Assembly: GCF_000430685.1 (NCBI RefSeq)
Contig: NZ_KE387197.1
Coordinates: forward strand, 701 to 61,642
Length of the DNA stretch: 60,942 nt
Direction of reading: 5' to 3'
DNA from: Tuberibacillus calidus DSM 17572
GTDB lineage: Bacteria > Bacillota > Bacilli > Bacillales > Sporolactobacillaceae
This document shows, in pieces, positions 30,292-42,781 of the stretch. Position numbers and translations under genes: made by a program. The notes beneath the pieces were generated by a model that made no database searches, was not told the origin of the DNA, and was given only the letters and a program-made list of their open reading frames with translations. Within the stretch, counting starts at the first letter, position 1. Every line of letters starts with the position of its first letter.

Positions 30292-32373
30292 GTGCCAAGA
30301 GAATTCCCACTTGAGAAAACGCGGAATATCGGGATCATGGCTCACATTGATGCCGGTAAAACCACGACGACGGAACGTATCTTGTTCTATTCCGGGCGTA
30401 TTCATAAGATCGGGGAAACCCACGAAGGCGCCTCCCAGATGGACTGGATGGAACAAGAACAAGAACGTGGGATTACCATCACCTCGGCGGCGACGACCTG
30501 CCAATGGAAAGGTCATCGGGTCAACATCATTGACACGCCGGGACACGTCGATTTTACAGTCGAAGTGGAACGCTCGTTGCGCGTCCTCGATGGTGCGGTA
30601 ACGGTTCTGGATGCCCAATCGGGTGTTGAACCGCAAACGGAAACCGTTTGGCGCCAAGCGACGACATATGGAGTACCGCGAATTGTCTTTGTAAATAAAA
30701 TGGACAAAATCGGCGCGGACTTCCTCTATTCAACGCAAACGTTGCACGATCGTCTCGGAGCCAATGCGCATCCGATTCAATTACCGATCGGTGTCGAGGA
30801 TGAATTCAGAGGCATCATTGACCTTGTAGAAATGAAAGCCTATTTCTATGAAGATGACCTCGGTACGCGCATTGAAGCCGATGATATTCCCGCAGAATAT
30901 ATGGATCAAGCTCAAGAATATCGTGACAAACTCATCGAAGCGGTCTCTGAATTTGATGAGGAGCTCATGATGAAATACCTTGAAGGTGAAGAACTGACAA
31001 CGGAAGAAATTAAAGCGGCCATTCGCAAAGCGACGATTTCCGTTGAATTCTTCCCGGTTCTTTGTGGTTCTGCCTTCAAAAACAAAGGCGTTCAACTCAT
31101 GCTCGACGCGGTCATTGATTACTTGCCTTCGCCGATCGACATCCCTGCCATTAAAGGTGTGGCTGTTGGCTCCGAAGAGGAAATTGTCCGCAAGGCTGAT
31201 GACAATGAGCCGTTTGCTGCTCTCGCCTTTAAAGTTATGACTGACCCGTTTGTCGGGAAGTTGACCTTCTTCCGGGTTTATTCCGGAACGGCTGAAGCCG
31301 GCTCGTATATTCAAAACTCAACAAAAGGCAAACGCGAACGCTTGGGCCGTATTTTGCAAATGCATGCCAATACGCGGACGGAAATCAAAAACGTCTATGC
31401 GGGTGACATTGCTGCTGCAGTAGGCTTGAAGGATACGACTACCGGGGATACGCTTTGTGACGAAAAGCATCAAGTCATTCTTGAGTCTATGGAATTCCCA
31501 GAACCGGTTATTTCGGTAGCGATTGAGCCGAAAACGAAATCCGACCAAGACAAGATGGCACAAGCTTTGCAAAAGCTTGCTGAAGAAGACCCGACCTTTA
31601 AAGCAAAAACGGATGAAGAAACCGGCCAAACGATCATCTCCGGTATGGGTGAGCTTCACTTAGATATTATCGTGGACCGGATGCGCCGCGAATTTAAAGT
31701 GGAATGTAACGTCGGTTCACCGCAAGTGGCTTATCGTGAAACGATTCGCAAAGCCGGTAAAGCTGAAGGTAAATTCGTCCGTCAATCCGGGGGCCGCGGT
31801 CAATACGGTCACGTTTGGATTGAGTTTGAACCGCTTGAAGAAGGCGGCGGATTTGAATTCGTCGACAAGATCGTCGGCGGTGTCGTTCCGCGTGAATATA
31901 TTCCGGCCGTTGAAGCTGGCTTGCGCGATGCGATTCAAAACGGCTTGATCGCAGGATACCCGGTTGTGGACATTCGCGCCACCTTGTTTGACGGATCCTA
32001 TCACGATGTCGACTCCAGTGAAATGGCCTTCAAAATTGCCGCTTCCATGGCGCTTAAGAAGGCAAGGGAAATTTGCGATCCGGTGCTTCTGGAACCCATC
32101 GAAAAAGTCGAAGTGGTTATTCCTGAAGAATACCTCGGTGACATTATGGGTGACATCACAAGCCGTCGTGGCCGTGTCGAAGGTATGGAAGCACGCGGCA
32201 ACGCTCAAGTTGTAAAAGCTTTTGTTCCGCTTTCGGAAATGTTCGGTTATGCCACCTCCTTGCGTTCTGCAACACAAGGCCGCGGCACCTTCACGATGGT
32301 CTTTGACCACTATGAAGAAGTACCGAAAAACATTGCGGAAGAAATTATTAAAAAAGCCACCGGCGGTAAATAA
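30292..32373 (+). CDS. fusA: Elongation factor G
   Basis: A 693-residue translocase GTPase. G1 is AHIDAGKTT near residue 17, G3 is DTPGHVDF, and G4 is NKMDK. Domains II-V follow, with a typical C-terminus. I chose GTG 30292 because AAAGGAGAG is upstream and the protein begins (M)[14 protein letters not shown] as in B. subtilis. The stop codon lies in the loop of an 8-bp GC hairpin (32360-32386). Confidence 0.97.
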   Translation: MPREFPLEKTRNIGIMAHIDAGKTTTTERILFYSGRIHKIGETHEGASQMDWMEQEQERGITITSAATTCQWKGHRVNIIDTPGHVDFTVEVERSLRVLDGAVTVLDAQSGVEPQTETVWRQATTYGVPRIVFVNKMDKIGADFLYSTQTLHDRLGANAHPIQLPIGVEDEFRGIIDLVEMKAYFYEDDLGTRIEADDIPAEYMDQAQEYRDKLIEAVSEFDEELMMKYLEGEELTTEEIKAAIRKATISVEFFPVLCGSAFKNKGVQLMLDAVIDYLPSPIDIPAIKGVAVGSEEEIVRKADDNEPFAALAFKVMTDPFVGKLTFFRVYSGTAEAGSYIQNSTKGKRERLGRILQMHANTRTEIKNVYAGDIAAAVGLKDTTTGDTLCDEKHQVILESMEFPEPVISVAIEPKTKSDQDKMAQALQKLAEEDPTFKAKTDEETGQTIISGMGELHLDIIVDRMRREFKVECNVGSPQVAYRETIRKAGKAEGKFVRQSGGRGQYGHVWIEFEPLEEGGGFEFVDKIVGGVVPREYIPAVEAGLRDAIQNGLIAGYPVVDIRATLFDGSYHDVDSSEMAFKIAASMALKKAREICDPVLLEPIEKVEVVIPEEYLGDIMGDITSRRGRVEGMEARGNAQVVKAFVPLSEMFGYATSLRSATQGRGTFTMVFDHYEEVPKNIAEEIIKKATGGK

Positions 32374-32440
32374 GATAAACCGCCGGAAGGCATTGTCTCA
32401 AACATAAGTTTATTGTAAGCTAAGGGAGACGGACATACTG

Positions 32441-32469
32441 TTCAACCTTAGTCAACATAATATTAAAAT
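32441..32469 (+). promoter_or_regulatory. Possible internal promoter for tuf
   Basis: TTCAAC (32441-32446), 17-nt spacer, TAAAAT (32464-32469) in the 129-nt fusA-tuf gap. The -35 is weak. Confidence 0.4.
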
Positions 32470-32502
32470 AATGTTTAGTACTTAAAGGAGGAAAATTCTC
32501 TT

Positions 32503-33690
32503 ATGGCTAAAGCTAAATTTGACCGTTCCAAACCCCACGTTAACATTGGAACAATCGGTCACGTTGACCATGGTAAAACCACTTTGACAGCTGCGATTAC
32601 GACCGTACTTGCTAAACAAGGTAAAGCTGAAGCACGCGCCTACGACCAAATCGACGGTGCGCCAGAAGAAAAAGAACGCGGCATCACGATTGCAACCGCT
32701 CACGTTGAATACGAAACAGATGCCCGTCACTATGCACACGTTGACTGCCCTGGACACGCTGACTATGTTAAAAACATGATTACGGGTGCCGCTCAAATGG
32801 ACGGCGCGATCTTGGTTGTTTCCGCTGCTGACGGCCCAATGCCGCAAACACGCGAACACATCCTTCTGTCCCGCCAAGTTGGTGTACCTTACATCGTTGT
32901 GTTCTTGAACAAAGTTGACATGGTTGACGACGAAGAACTGCTCGAACTCGTTGAAATGGAAGTTCGTGACCTTCTTTCTGAATACGACTTCCCAGGCGAC
33001 GACGTTCCGGTTATCAGAGGTTCCGCTCTGAAAGCTCTTGAAGGCGACGCTGATTATGAAGCTAAAATCCTTGAATTGATGGATGCTGTCGACGAATACA
33101 TCCCGACACCTGAACGTGAAGTTGACAAGCCTTTCATGATGCCTGTCGAAGACGTATTCTCGATTACCGGTCGTGGTACTGTTGCTACGGGTCGTGTTGA
33201 ACGCGGTCAAGTTAAAGTTGGAGACGAAGTTGAAATCCTCGGTTTAACCGAAGAACCGAAGAAAACAACCGTTACCGGTGTTGAAATGTTCCGTAAAATT
33301 CTCGACTATGCTGAAGCCGGTGATAACATCGGTGCATTGCTCCGTGGTATCGACCGTAACGAAGTTGAACGCGGCCAAGTGCTGATCAAGCCGGGCACGG
33401 TTAAAGCACACACCAAATTCACCGCACAAGTTTACGTCTTGACCAAAGAAGAAGGCGGCCGTCATAAACCATTCTTCAGTGGTTACCGTCCGCAATTCTA
33501 CTTCCGTACAACAGACGTTACCGGCACAATCCAACTTCCGGAAGGAACCGAAATGGTTATGCCTGGCGATAACGTCGAAATGACGGTTGAATTGATTGCA
33601 CCAATCGCCATCGAAGAAGGCACGAAATTCTCTATTCGTGAAGGTGGCCGTACCGTTGGTGCCGGATCCGTTGCCAGCATTATCGAATAA
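32503..33690 (+). CDS. tuf: Elongation factor Tu
   Basis: A 395-residue EF-Tu that delivers aminoacyl-tRNA to the ribosome. GTPase motifs are [17 protein letters not shown] and NKVDM. AAAGGAGGA is before ATG 32503. Codon use is more strongly biased than in neighbouring genes, as expected for the most abundant protein. It is followed by a strong terminator. Confidence 0.98.
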   Translation: MAKAKFDRSKPHVNIGTIGHVDHGKTTLTAAITTVLAKQGKAEARAYDQIDGAPEEKERGITIATAHVEYETDARHYAHVDCPGHADYVKNMITGAAQMDGAILVVSAADGPMPQTREHILLSRQVGVPYIVVFLNKVDMVDDEELLELVEMEVRDLLSEYDFPGDDVPVIRGSALKALEGDADYEAKILELMDAVDEYIPTPEREVDKPFMMPVEDVFSITGRGTVATGRVERGQVKVGDEVEILGLTEEPKKTTVTGVEMFRKILDYAEAGDNIGALLRGIDRNEVERGQVLIKPGTVKAHTKFTAQVYVLTKEEGGRHKPFFSGYRPQFYFRTTDVTGTIQLPEGTEMVMPGDNVEMTVELIAPIAIEEGTKFSIREGGRTVGAGSVASIIE

Positions 33691-33703
33691 TTACTCCTAA
33701 AAT

Positions 33704-33731
33704 AAAGCACTCCCATAGGGGAGTGCTTTTT
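33704..33731 (+). terminator. Intrinsic terminator after tuf
   Basis: An 11-bp perfect stem AAAGCACTCCC/GGGAGTGCTTT has a 3-nt loop and then T residues. It ends the str operon. Confidence 0.92.
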
Positions 33732-33853
33732 AATATGATAAGAATGTCTATCCTTTTCAGGCCAGCATAAGAGTAAATTTTCGTTAGAAAATTAAGCGGG
33801 GGTCGTTCAAGTAAAGATTCATTGTAAGGTATATTTGGTAATGTTTACTGTAA

Positions 33854-33902
33854 CGCCTTTCGACTTGAATTCCAGTATATGCCCCGATACAATAGAAAGG
33901 CG
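33854..33902 (+). promoter_or_regulatory. Upstream S10-operon promoter framed by inverted repeats
   Basis: TTGAAT (33865-33870), 17-nt spacer, TACAAT (33888-33893). Perfect 8-bp arms CGCCTTTC (33854-33861) and GAAAGGCG (33895-33902) flank the promoter on both sides. This lies in the 409-nt gap between tuf and rpsJ. Confidence 0.55.
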
Positions 33903-33942
33903 AGTGCTTGCCACGTTTGCAAGGAATTTTTTCAAAGAAAAC

Positions 33943-33971
33943 TTGCACTAGGTGGCTGTTTTTTATATAAT
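33943..33971 (+). promoter_or_regulatory. Main S10-operon promoter
   Basis: TTGCAC (33943-33948), 17-nt spacer, perfect TATAAT (33966-33971), about 130 nt before rpsJ. Confidence 0.75.
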
Positions 33972-33977
33972 AAGAAA

Positions 33978-34408
<431 letters not shown>

Positions 34409-34444
34409 TTCAAACAAGAAAATGACTTTTAGGAGGTGTTACGG

Positions 34445-35083
34445 ATGACCAAAGGTATCTTGGGTAAAAAAATCGGCATGACGCAAATCTTTACCGAAAA
34501 CGGTGATTTGTTGGCAGTTACCGTCGTGCAAGCAGGCCCAAACGTTGTATTGCAAAAGAAAACCATTGAAAACGACGGTTATGAAGCCATTCAGCTTGGT
34601 TTTGACGACGAGCACGAAGCTCGCGCTAATAAACCAGCGAAAGGACATGCCGAAAAAGCAGGCACTGCACCTAAGCGCTTCGTGAAGGAAATCCGTGATG
34701 TAAATCTTGCCGACTATGAAGTTGGTCAAGAAGTTAAAGTTGATATATTCAAAGAAGGCGACATTGTTGATGTTACTGGGATCTCCAAAGGTAAAGGATT
34801 CCAAGGTTCCATTAAACGTCACAATCAACACCGCGGACCGATGAGTCACGGTTCACACTATCATCGCGTCTCTGGTTCTATGGGCTCAATCACAGCCAAC
34901 CGGGTATTTAAAGGTAAAAAACTCCCGGGACGCATGGGTGGAGACAAAGTCACCATCCAAAACCTTGAAATTGTAAAAGTCGATCCGGAACGCAATTTGC
35001 TTCTGATTAAAGGCAATGTTCCGGGTGCGAAAAAGAGCTACCTCACCATTAAATCCGCAGTTAAAGCGACGGAAAATAAATAA
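34445..35083 (+). CDS. rplC: 50S ribosomal protein L3
   Basis: A 212-residue L3, an early assembly protein near the peptidyl-transferase centre. It starts [16 protein letters not shown], and [13 protein letters not shown] is in the central loop. AGGAGGTG supports ATG 34445. Confidence 0.97.
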   Translation: MTKGILGKKIGMTQIFTENGDLLAVTVVQAGPNVVLQKKTIENDGYEAIQLGFDDEHEARANKPAKGHAEKAGTAPKRFVKEIRDVNLADYEVGQEVKVDIFKEGDIVDVTGISKGKGFQGSIKRHNQHRGPMSHGSHYHRVSGSMGSITANRVFKGKKLPGRMGGDKVTIQNLEIVKVDPERNLLLIKGNVPGAKKSYLTIKSAVKATENK

Positions 35084-35101
35084 GGAAAGGGGGATGTTTT
35101 C

Positions 35102-35725
35102 ATGCCAAAACTAGCGGTATTAGATATAACCGGAAAACAAGTTGGAGAAATCGAATTAAATGATGCTGTGTTCGGTATTGAGCCGAATGAACACGTTGTT
35201 TATGAAGCGGTTGTGATGCAACAAGCTTCGTTGCGTCAAGGCACACACGCCACCAAAAATCGCTCGGCTGTTCGCGGCGGCGGAAGAAAACCGTGGCGGC
35301 AAAAAGGTACAGGCCGTGCCCGTCAAGGATCCATCCGCGCTCCGCAATGGGTTGGCGGCGGTACTGTTTTTGGTCCGACGCCGAGAAGCTACAGCTACAA
35401 GCTGCCGAAAAAAGTTCGTCGTTTAGCCATTAAATCGGCGCTTTCCGCTAAAGTGCGCGACAATGAAACGATCGTTGTCGATCAACTCGCGATGGAAGCT
35501 CCGAAAACGAAGGCTTTCGTTGAAGTCTTAAAGAATCTTTCCGTTAACGAAAAAGCCCTTGTTGTTATCAATAATGAGCATGAGCCGACTGCGCTTTCAG
35601 CTCGAAACATCCCGACGGTAAAACTCGTCACAGCGGATCAAGTCAATGTCTACGACGTTGTTAACGCCGGCAAATTGATCATGACGAAGGATGCCGCCGA
35701 AAAATTAGGGGAGGTGCTGGCATAA
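35102..35725 (+). CDS. rplD: 50S ribosomal protein L4
   Basis: A 207-residue L4. The extended loop [20 protein letters not shown] lines the exit tunnel, where macrolide-resistance changes occur; it looks wild type. GGAAAGGGGG is upstream. It overlaps rplW by one base (TAATG). Confidence 0.96.
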   Translation: MPKLAVLDITGKQVGEIELNDAVFGIEPNEHVVYEAVVMQQASLRQGTHATKNRSAVRGGGRKPWRQKGTGRARQGSIRAPQWVGGGTVFGPTPRSYSYKLPKKVRRLAIKSALSAKVRDNETIVVDQLAMEAPKTKAFVEVLKNLSVNEKALVVINNEHEPTALSARNIPTVKLVTADQVNVYDVVNAGKLIMTKDAAEKLGEVLA

Positions 35726-36012
35726 TGGATGCACGTGATGTAATCAAGCGCCCCGTAATCACTGAACGTTCGACTGAATTGATGGTCGATAAGAAATATA
35801 CGTTTATCGTTGATCGTCGTGCGAATAAATCTCAAATCAAACGCGCCGTTGAGGAGATTTTTGGCGTAAAAGTGGCAAAAGTCAACACCATGAACTATGA
35901 TGGCAAATTCAGACGCTTTGGCCGTTATACCGGCTATACGCCCAAACGGAAAAAAGCGATTGTCACCTTAACGCCAGACAGCAAAGATCTCGAATTCTAC
36001 GAAGGCGTTTAA
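35725..36012 (+). CDS. rplW: 50S ribosomal protein L23
   Basis: A 95-residue L23 at the tunnel exit, docking site for trigger factor and SRP. The conserved [19 protein letters not shown] forms the rRNA-binding loop. Its start shares a base with the rplD stop, so the genes are coupled. Confidence 0.96.
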   Translation: MDARDVIKRPVITERSTELMVDKKYTFIVDRRANKSQIKRAVEEIFGVKVAKVNTMNYDGKFRRFGRYTGYTPKRKKAIVTLTPDSKDLEFYEGV

Positions 36013-36038
36013 TAAAACAGCAGAAGGAGGGAAACAAC

Positions 36039-36869
36039 ATGGCGATTAAAAAGTACAAACCGACCAGCAATGGCCGTCGCAACATGACATCTCTGGATTT
36101 CAGCGAAATTACCACAGATACTCCGGAAAAATCGCTCTTGGTTCCGCTGCCCAAAAAAGCTGGACGCAATAACCAAGGGAAGTTGACGGTTCGTCACCAT
36201 GGCGGCGGACATAAGCGCAAATATAGAATCATTGATTTTAAACGCAACAAAGATGGCGTACCAGGCCGCGTTGCTACGATCGAATACGATCCAAACCGTA
36301 CGGCAAACATTGCATTGATTCACTACAAAGACGGTGAAAAACGCTATATTTTAGCGCCAAAAGGTCTGGAAGTAGGCATGGAAATTGTCTCCGGTCCAGA
36401 TGCCGATATCAAAGTAGGGAATGCTTTACCGCTTAAAAATATCCCTGTAGGTACCGTTGTTCATAACATTGAATTAAAACCTGGCCATGGGGGTCAACTC
36501 GTTCGTAGTGCCGGTGCTGAAGCACAAATCCTCGGTAAAGAAGGAAAATACGTGCTCGTTCGCTTGAGCTCTGGCGAAGTCCGCATGATTCTTGAAACAT
36601 GCCGTGCTACCGTTGGCCAAGTGGGCAATCTCGAACATGAACTTGTTAAAATTGGTAAAGCTGGCCGTTCTCGTTGGAAAGGCATTCGCCCGACCGTTCG
36701 CGGTTCCGTTATGAACCCGAATGATCACCCGCATGGTGGTGGTGAAGGTCGTGCGCCAATCGGTCGCAAATCACCAATGACACCTTGGGGTAAACCAACG
36801 CTTGGTTATAAAACCCGTAAGCGCAATAAAGCTTCTGATAAATTTATTGTACGCAGAAGGAAAAAATAA
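36039..36869 (+). CDS. rplB: 50S ribosomal protein L2
   Basis: A 276-residue L2, needed for subunit joining and peptidyl transfer. It has [19 protein letters not shown] near the N-terminus, and the C-terminal [15 protein letters not shown] contains the conserved histidine. AGAAGGAGGG is before ATG 36039. Confidence 0.97.
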   Translation: MAIKKYKPTSNGRRNMTSLDFSEITTDTPEKSLLVPLPKKAGRNNQGKLTVRHHGGGHKRKYRIIDFKRNKDGVPGRVATIEYDPNRTANIALIHYKDGEKRYILAPKGLEVGMEIVSGPDADIKVGNALPLKNIPVGTVVHNIELKPGHGGQLVRSAGAEAQILGKEGKYVLVRLSSGEVRMILETCRATVGQVGNLEHELVKIGKAGRSRWKGIRPTVRGSVMNPNDHPHGGGEGRAPIGRKSPMTPWGKPTLGYKTRKRNKASDKFIVRRRKK

Positions 36870-36911
36870 TAGGTTTTTAAAGTGTGAAAAACCGAAAAAG
36901 GAGGTTGACCA

Positions 36912-37184
36912 ATGGGTCGCAGCCTAAAAAAAGGACCATTTGTAGATGATCACCTGATGAAAAAGGTTCTTGCATTAGGTAACGAAAGAAAAGTCATCAA
37001 AACATGGTCGAGACGCTCAACTATTTTTCCTGAATTCGTAGGGCATACCATTGCGGTTTACGATGGCCGCAAACACGTGCCTGTCTATATTACGGAAGAT
37101 ATGGTCGGTCACAAGCTCGGCGAGTTTGCGCCAACGCGCACTTACCGCGGGCATTCTAAAGACGACAAAAAAACAGGTCGTTAA
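36912..37184 (+). CDS. rpsS: 30S ribosomal protein S19
   Basis: A 90-residue S19 of the 30S head. [15 protein letters not shown] at the start and [11 protein letters not shown] near the end are typical. AAGGAGGTTG supports the start. Confidence 0.97.
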   Translation: MGRSLKKGPFVDDHLMKKVLALGNERKVIKTWSRRSTIFPEFVGHTIAVYDGRKHVPVYITEDMVGHKLGEFAPTRTYRGHSKDDKKTGR

Positions 37185-37211
37185 GTCCGAATCCGAGAGG
37201 AGGCATAACAC

Positions 37212-37553
37212 ATGCAAGCTAAAGCTGTCGCAAGAACTGTGCGCGTCGCTCCTCGCAAAGCCCGCCTGGTCGTAGACCTTATTCGCGGTAAAGCGGTTGG
37301 AGAGGCGTTCGCCATTCTGCGGAACACGAACAAAGCGGCTTCACCGATTGTTGAAAAAGTGTTGAAATCCGCAGTTGCTAACGCAGAACACAATTATGAA
37401 ATGGATCCGGAATCTTTAGTTGTAGAAAGCATTTTTGTGGATGAAGGGCCGACGCTGAAACGCTTCCGCCCACGTGCACGAGGCAGTGCTGGACGGATCA
37501 ATAAACGCACGAGCCACATCACCATCATTGTATCGGATAAAAAGGAGGGATAA
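37212..37553 (+). CDS. rplV: 50S ribosomal protein L22
   Basis: A 113-residue L22. It has an N-terminal [18 protein letters not shown] and the tunnel beta-hairpin tip [15 protein letters not shown], a macrolide-resistance locus that appears wild type. GAGGAGGC is upstream. Confidence 0.97.
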   Translation: MQAKAVARTVRVAPRKARLVVDLIRGKAVGEAFAILRNTNKAASPIVEKVLKSAVANAEHNYEMDPESLVVESIFVDEGPTLKRFRPRARGSAGRINKRTSHITIIVSDKKEG

Positions 37554-37556
37554 TGC

Positions 37557-38219
37557 GTGGGACAAAAAGTTAACCCGATAGGCATGCGGATCGGTTTTAT
37601 TCGCGATTGGGAATCGAAATGGTATGCTGACAAAAAACATTATGCGGAATATCTTCACGAAGACCTCAAGATCCGCGAATATATCGAAAAACGACTGAAA
37701 GATGCAGCCGTATCCAGCATCGAACTCGAACGGGCCGCTAACCGCATCAATGTAACCATCAAAACGGCGAAACCGGGTATGGTTATTGGTAAAGGCGGTT
37801 CTGAAGTAGAAGCCCTTCGTAAATCCTTAAACGCATTAACCGGAAAAAAAGTTCATGTGAATATTTTTGAAATTAAACAAGCGGACTTGGATGCCAAATT
37901 AGTGGCTGAAAATATTGCCCGTCAATTGGAAAATCGTGTTTCCTGGCGTCGTGCTCAAAAACAATCGATCTCTCGAGCAATGAGAGCAGGAGCCAAAGGG
38001 ATCAAAACACAAGTATCCGGACGTTTGGGTGGTGCAGATATCGCCCGTTCTGAAGACTACAGCGAAGGTACAGTACCACTACACACGCTCCGTGCCGATA
38101 TCGATTACGGTACAGCCGAAGCTGATACAACCTATGGCAAATTAGGAGTTAAAGTGTGGATTTATCGTGGGGAAGTCCTTCCGACCAAAGGTGCGAACAA
38201 TAAGGAAGGAGGCCAATAA
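37557..38219 (+). CDS. rpsC: 30S ribosomal protein S3
   Basis: A 220-residue S3. An N-terminal KH domain has the [10 protein letters not shown] loop, and the C-terminal domain has [16 protein letters not shown] start at 37557, 3 nt after the rplV stop, with AAGGAGGG upstream. Confidence 0.97.
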   Translation: MGQKVNPIGMRIGFIRDWESKWYADKKHYAEYLHEDLKIREYIEKRLKDAAVSSIELERAANRINVTIKTAKPGMVIGKGGSEVEALRKSLNALTGKKVHVNIFEIKQADLDAKLVAENIARQLENRVSWRRAQKQSISRAMRAGAKGIKTQVSGRLGGADIARSEDYSEGTVPLHTLRADIDYGTAEADTTYGKLGVKVWIYRGEVLPTKGANNKEGGQ

Positions 38220-38221
38220 TC

Positions 38222-38659
38222 ATGTTGATGCCAAAACGCGTGAAATATCGCAGACACCATCGCGGAAAAATGCGTGGGCGTGCCAAAGGCGGCACTGAAG
38301 TAGCATTTGGCGAATTTGGCTTACAAGCAACAACAGCGGCATGGATTACCAGCCGACAAATCGAAGCGGCTCGTATTGCCATGACTCGTTATATGAAACG
38401 TGGCGGTAAAGTTTGGATTAAAATTTTCCCGCAAAAACCTTATACCAAAAAGCCTCTTGAAGTTCGGATGGGTTCCGGTAAAGGTGCCCCTGAAGGTTGG
38501 GTCGCTGTCGTCAAACCAGGCAAAGTGATGTTTGAGGTTGGCGGCGTCTCCGAAGAGGTCGCACGCGAAGCGCTTCGTCTAGCTTCTCACAAGCTGCCTG
38601 TAAAGACGAAGTTCGTAAAACGCGAAGAAGTGGGTGGTGACGTCAATGAAAGCAACTGA
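38222..38659 (+). CDS. rplP: 50S ribosomal protein L16
   Basis: A 145-residue L16 near the A-site tRNA. Starts [35 protein letters not shown] is diagnostic. GGAGGCC precedes ATG 38222. It overlaps rpmC by 14 nt. Confidence 0.97.
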   Translation: MLMPKRVKYRRHHRGKMRGRAKGGTEVAFGEFGLQATTAAWITSRQIEAARIAMTRYMKRGGKVWIKIFPQKPYTKKPLEVRMGSGKGAPEGWVAVVKPGKVMFEVGGVSEEVAREALRLASHKLPVKTKFVKREEVGGDVNESN

Positions 38660-38849
38660 CATCCGCAACATGACGACTGCCGAAGTTGAACAAAAAATCA
38701 AAGCTTTGAAAGAAGAGCTTTTTAACCTGCGTTTTCAATTAGCGACCGGACAATTAGAAAATCCGGCTCGCCTTCGTGAGGTACGTAAGGATATTGCACG
38801 TGCCAAAACGATTTTGCGCGAACGGGAATTGAAAATCCAAAACGGTTAA
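38646..38849 (+). CDS. rpmC: 50S ribosomal protein L29
   Basis: A 67-residue two-helix L29 at the tunnel exit, with the conserved [20 protein letters not shown] chose ATG 38646 because GGGTGGTGA lies upstream and the length matches the family; an earlier GTG at 38634 would add four residues. The start lies inside rplP. Confidence 0.94.
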   Translation: MKATDIRNMTTAEVEQKIKALKEELFNLRFQLATGQLENPARLREVRKDIARAKTILRERELKIQNG

Positions 38850-38868
38850 CCGAAAGGAGGGCTCCTGA

Positions 38869-39135
38869 GTGGCTGAAGATCGCAACAGACGCAAAACCCT
38901 TGTCGGTAAAGTCATTTCCGACAAAATGGATAAGACCATTACGGTGCTCGTCGAAACGTATAAAAAAGATCCGTTGTATGGCAAACGCGTGAAGTACTCC
39001 AAAAAGTACAAAGCCCATGATGAAGAAAACAAAGCCAAAGTTGGCGATGTTGTTCGTATCATGGAAACACGCCCGTTATCAAAAGATAAACGCTTCCGTT
39101 TGGTAGAAATCGTGGAAGAAGCGGTTATTATCTAA
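38869..39135 (+). CDS. rpsQ: 30S ribosomal protein S17
   Basis: An 88-residue OB-fold S17: [19 protein letters not shown] and [14 protein letters not shown] are characteristic. GTG start with AAAGGAGGG upstream. Confidence 0.96.
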   Translation: MAEDRNRRKTLVGKVISDKMDKTITVLVETYKKDPLYGKRVKYSKKYKAHDEENKAKVGDVVRIMETRPLSKDKRFRLVEIVEEAVII

Positions 39136-39173
39136 GTTAGATCGGACTGTAAACCCGAAGGGAGGGCCAATAA

Positions 39174-39542
39174 ATGATCCAACAAGAAACACGTTTAAAA
39201 GTTGCCGACAACTCCGGCGCCCGTGAAATTTTAACGATTAAAGTTCTCGGTGGATCCGGAAGGAAAACAGCGAACATCGGCGATATCATTGTCGCGAGTG
39301 TCAAAAACGCAACACCCGGTGGCGTTGTTAAGAAAGGTGACGTGGTGAAAGCCGTTGTCGTTCGCACACGCAGAGGCGTCCGTCGTCCGGATGGTTCATA
39401 CATCCGTTTTGATGAAAATGCGGCGGTTATTATCAGAGATGATAAAAGCCCTCGTGGCACGCGGATTTTCGGACCGGTCGCCCGTGAACTTCGCGATAAG
39501 CAGTTCACGAAAATCGTCTCGCTCGCTCCGGAAGTTTTATAA
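39174..39542 (+). CDS. rplN: 50S ribosomal protein L14
   Basis: A 122-residue L14 at the subunit interface, also the RsfS silencing site. It has [16 protein letters not shown] at the start and [11 protein letters not shown] later. GGGAGGG is upstream of ATG 39174. Confidence 0.97.
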   Translation: MIQQETRLKVADNSGAREILTIKVLGGSGRKTANIGDIIVASVKNATPGGVVKKGDVVKAVVVRTRRGVRRPDGSYIRFDENAAVIIRDDKSPRGTRIFGPVARELRDKQFTKIVSLAPEVL

Positions 39543-39578
39543 TCAGATTGTTAAACAAAAGGAGGTGCGTGAAACGCC

Positions 39579-39899
39579 ATGGCCAACATGCACGTGAAAA
39601 AAGGAGATAAAGTTCAAGTCATCTCCGGTAAAGACAAAGGCAAACAAGGCGTCATCTTGGAAGCTTACCCGAAAAAGGAACGCGTCCTAGTCGAAGGCGT
39701 CAATATCATAAAGAAACATTCCAAACCAACACAAGCGAACCCGCAAGGCGGAATTTTGGAAATGGAAGCGCCAATTCACGTTTCAAACGTGATGCCGCTT
39801 GATCCCAAAACAAATGAACCGACTCGGGTCGGCTATAAATTTATCGATGGTAAAAAGGTTCGTATTGCCAAAAAATCCGGTGAACCTTTAGACAAATAA
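39579..39899 (+). CDS. rplX: 50S ribosomal protein L24
   Basis: A 106-residue L24 with a KOW motif ([19 protein letters not shown]) that initiates 50S assembly. ATG 39579 is 11 nt after GGAGGTG; an in-frame ATG at 39588 matches the shorter B. subtilis N-terminus but is 20 nt from the ribosome site, so I keep 39579. Confidence 0.95.
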   Translation: MANMHVKKGDKVQVISGKDKGKQGVILEAYPKKERVLVEGVNIIKKHSKPTQANPQGGILEMEAPIHVSNVMPLDPKTNEPTRVGYKFIDGKKVRIAKKSGEPLDK

Positions 39900-39929
39900 A
39901 GGGAATCGATCGAAAGGAGGTCATGAGCC

Positions 39930-40675
<746 letters not shown>

Positions 40676-40705
40676 ACCCTTAGTTAGGGAAGGAGGTCAT
40701 TTAGA

Positions 40706-41104
40706 ATGGTCATGACAGACCCAATTGCGGATATGCTGACGCGTATCAGAAACGCTAACAACGTGCGTCACGAATCGCTGGAACTTCCGGGTTCAAAAGT
40801 GAAAAGAGAAATCGCTGAAATTTTAAAGCGCGAAGGGTTCATCAAAGACGTGGAATATATTGAGGACAATAAACAAGGAATTCTGCGCATTTTCCTAAAG
40901 TACGGACCGAATAACGAACGCGTCATTACAGGTTTGAAACGGATCAGCAAACCTGGCTTGCGGGTGTATGCAAAAGCAAACGAAGTGCCTAAAGTGCTTG
41001 GAGGACTCGGCATTGCGATTGTATCAACATCCAAAGGCATTATTACGGATAAAGAAGCTAGACAACAAAACGTCGGCGGCGAAGTGCTTGCTTACGTTTG
41101 GTAA
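40706..41104 (+). CDS. rpsH: 30S ribosomal protein S8
   Basis: A 132-residue S8, binder of 16S helix 21; in E. coli it also represses the spc operon. It starts [18 protein letters not shown], and [12 protein letters not shown] is near the C-terminus. GGAGG is upstream. Confidence 0.97.
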   Translation: MVMTDPIADMLTRIRNANNVRHESLELPGSKVKREIAEILKREGFIKDVEYIEDNKQGILRIFLKYGPNNERVITGLKRISKPGLRVYAKANEVPKVLGGLGIAIVSTSKGIITDKEARQQNVGGEVLAYVW

Positions 41105-41133
41105 AACCACCCACAGAGAATGGAGGTGTAACG

Positions 41134-41673
41134 ATGTCTCGCGTTGGTTTAAAACCTATTGAGGTTCCAAACGGTGTAACGGTTACAATCAATGACAATA
41201 ATGTGGTTGCGGTCAAAGGTCCGAAAGGCGAGTTGGTCCGCACCTTTCATCCAGATATGAAGATCATTTTAGAAGACAATGTCGTCCGAGTAGAACGCCC
41301 GAGCGATTCCAAAGAACATCGCTCATTACATGGCACGACGGCAAGCCTCATCAGCAACATGGTTGAAGGGGTAACGAAAGGTTACGAAAAAAACCTTGAA
41401 CTCGTTGGTGTCGGTTATCGTGCATCCAAACAAGGTAAAAATCTAATCCTTAATGTCGGTTATTCCCATCCAGTCGAAATTGTGCCCGAAGAAGGCATCG
41501 AAATCGAAGTGAACGGCAATAACAAAGTTGTGGTTAAAGGCATTAGCAAGGAACGCGTCGGAGCTGTTGCAGCTAACATCCGCGCTGTCCGCCCGCCGGA
41601 ACCCTATAAAGGCAAAGGGATTCGTTATGAAGGCGAAAATGTACGCCGCAAGGAAGGTAAGACCGGGAAGTAA
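41134..41673 (+). CDS. rplF: 50S ribosomal protein L6
   Basis: A 179-residue L6 near the factor-binding site. It has an N-terminal [14 protein letters not shown] and the C-terminal signature [16 protein letters not shown] chose ATG 41134, preceded by GGAGGTG. Confidence 0.97.
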   Translation: MSRVGLKPIEVPNGVTVTINDNNVVAVKGPKGELVRTFHPDMKIILEDNVVRVERPSDSKEHRSLHGTTASLISNMVEGVTKGYEKNLELVGVGYRASKQGKNLILNVGYSHPVEIVPEEGIEIEVNGNNKVVVKGISKERVGAVAANIRAVRPPEPYKGKGIRYEGENVRRKEGKTGK

Positions 41674-41696
41674 TCGCGGAAAGGAGTGACTGGTCA

Positions 41697-42059
41697 ATGA
41701 TCACCAAGTTGGACAAAAATGTCGTCCGCAAAAAGCGTCATCAACATGTCCGTCGTCGCGTGGCAGGTACTGCCGAACGTCCGCGCTTGAATGTTTTCCG
41801 TTCAGCCAAACACATTTATGCGCAAATCATTGACGATGAACAAGGTAAAACGCTCGTATCGGCTTCAACGCTTGATAAAGCTGCTGGTATAGAATATGGC
41901 GGTAACATTGAGGCCGCCAAAAAAGTCGGTGCGCTCGTTGCCGAACGCGCTTTGGAAAAAGGTATTAAAAAAGTCGTATTTGACCGTGGCGGATATCTCT
42001 ATCACGGACGTGTAAAAGCGTTAGCGGATGCTGCCCGTGAAAAAGGATTGGAATTCTAA
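41697..42059 (+). CDS. rplR: 50S ribosomal protein L18
   Basis: A 120-residue L18 that brings 5S rRNA to the subunit. [18 protein letters not shown] and [17 protein letters not shown] are typical. AAAGGAGTG is upstream of ATG 41697. Confidence 0.97.
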   Translation: MITKLDKNVVRKKRHQHVRRRVAGTAERPRLNVFRSAKHIYAQIIDDEQGKTLVSASTLDKAAGIEYGGNIEAAKKVGALVAERALEKGIKKVVFDRGGYLYHGRVKALADAAREKGLEF

Positions 42060-42078
42060 TTCAGAAGGAGGGGAACTC

Positions 42079-42579
42079 ATGCAAAACCGTGATCGCAATA
42101 AATCTGAACTCGAAGAACGCCTAGTTGCTGTAAACCGTGTCGCTAAAGTTGTTAAAGGCGGCCGCCGTTTCCGATTTGCGGCGCTCGTCGTTGTCGGTGA
42201 CAAAAAAGGGAACGTTGGTTTCGGTACAGGTAAAGCCCAAGAAGTACCGGAAGCCATCCGTAAGGCTGTTGAAGCTGCTAAGAAAAACATGATCAATGTT
42301 CCAATCGTTAAAACAACGATTCCGCACGATGTCATCGGTAAATTTGGCGCTGGTAGCGTCTTATTAAAACCAGCTTCAGAAGGTACCGGAATTATCGCTG
42401 GCGGACCGGTCCGGGCTGTATTGGAATTGGCCGGTATTGGTGACATTCTATCGAAATCACTGGGGTCAAACAATCCGATCAATATGGTGCGCGCGACAAT
42501 TGATGGCTTGCAAAAGCTGAAGCGCGCAGAAGATGTAGCAAGGCTTCGCGGCAAAACTGTTGAAGAGTTGTTAGGATAA
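42079..42579 (+). CDS. rpsE: 30S ribosomal protein S5
   Basis: A 166-residue S5 with a role in decoding accuracy. N-terminal [18 protein letters not shown] is the spectinomycin loop and appears wild type; [13 protein letters not shown] follows. I chose ATG 42079 after GAAGGAGGGG. Confidence 0.97.
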   Translation: MQNRDRNKSELEERLVAVNRVAKVVKGGRRFRFAALVVVGDKKGNVGFGTGKAQEVPEAIRKAVEAAKKNMINVPIVKTTIPHDVIGKFGAGSVLLKPASEGTGIIAGGPVRAVLELAGIGDILSKSLGSNNPINMVRATIDGLQKLKRAEDVARLRGKTVEELLG

Positions 42580-42592
42580 GGGAGGGATAATC

Positions 42593-42781
42593 ATGGCTAA
42601 AAAACTTGAAATTACCCTCACCCGCAGTGTGATTGGTCGTCCTAAAGATCAACGTGTTACTGTTAGGACATTAGGATTAAAAAAGACCAATCAAACGGTC
42701 GTTCATAATGATAACCCCGCTATCCGCGGCATGATCAACAAGGTTGCCCACCTTGTAAAAGTGAACGAAATCGACGAATAA
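42593..42781 (+). CDS. rpmD: 50S ribosomal protein L30
   Basis: A 62-residue L30: [18 protein letters not shown] and [14 protein letters not shown] are typical. GGGAGGG is before ATG 42593. The next gene, rplO, is 261 nt away instead of a few tens of bases. Confidence 0.96.
   Translation: MAKKLEITLTRSVIGRPKDQRVTVRTLGLKKTNQTVVHNDNPAIRGMINKVAHLVKVNEIDE

Noticed and set aside
31717-33210. Long minus-strand open frames over fusA (31717-32310) and tuf (32482-33210)
   Set aside because: They mirror highly expressed genes with strong codon bias, which suppresses stops on the other strand; no ribosome sites or recognised domains.
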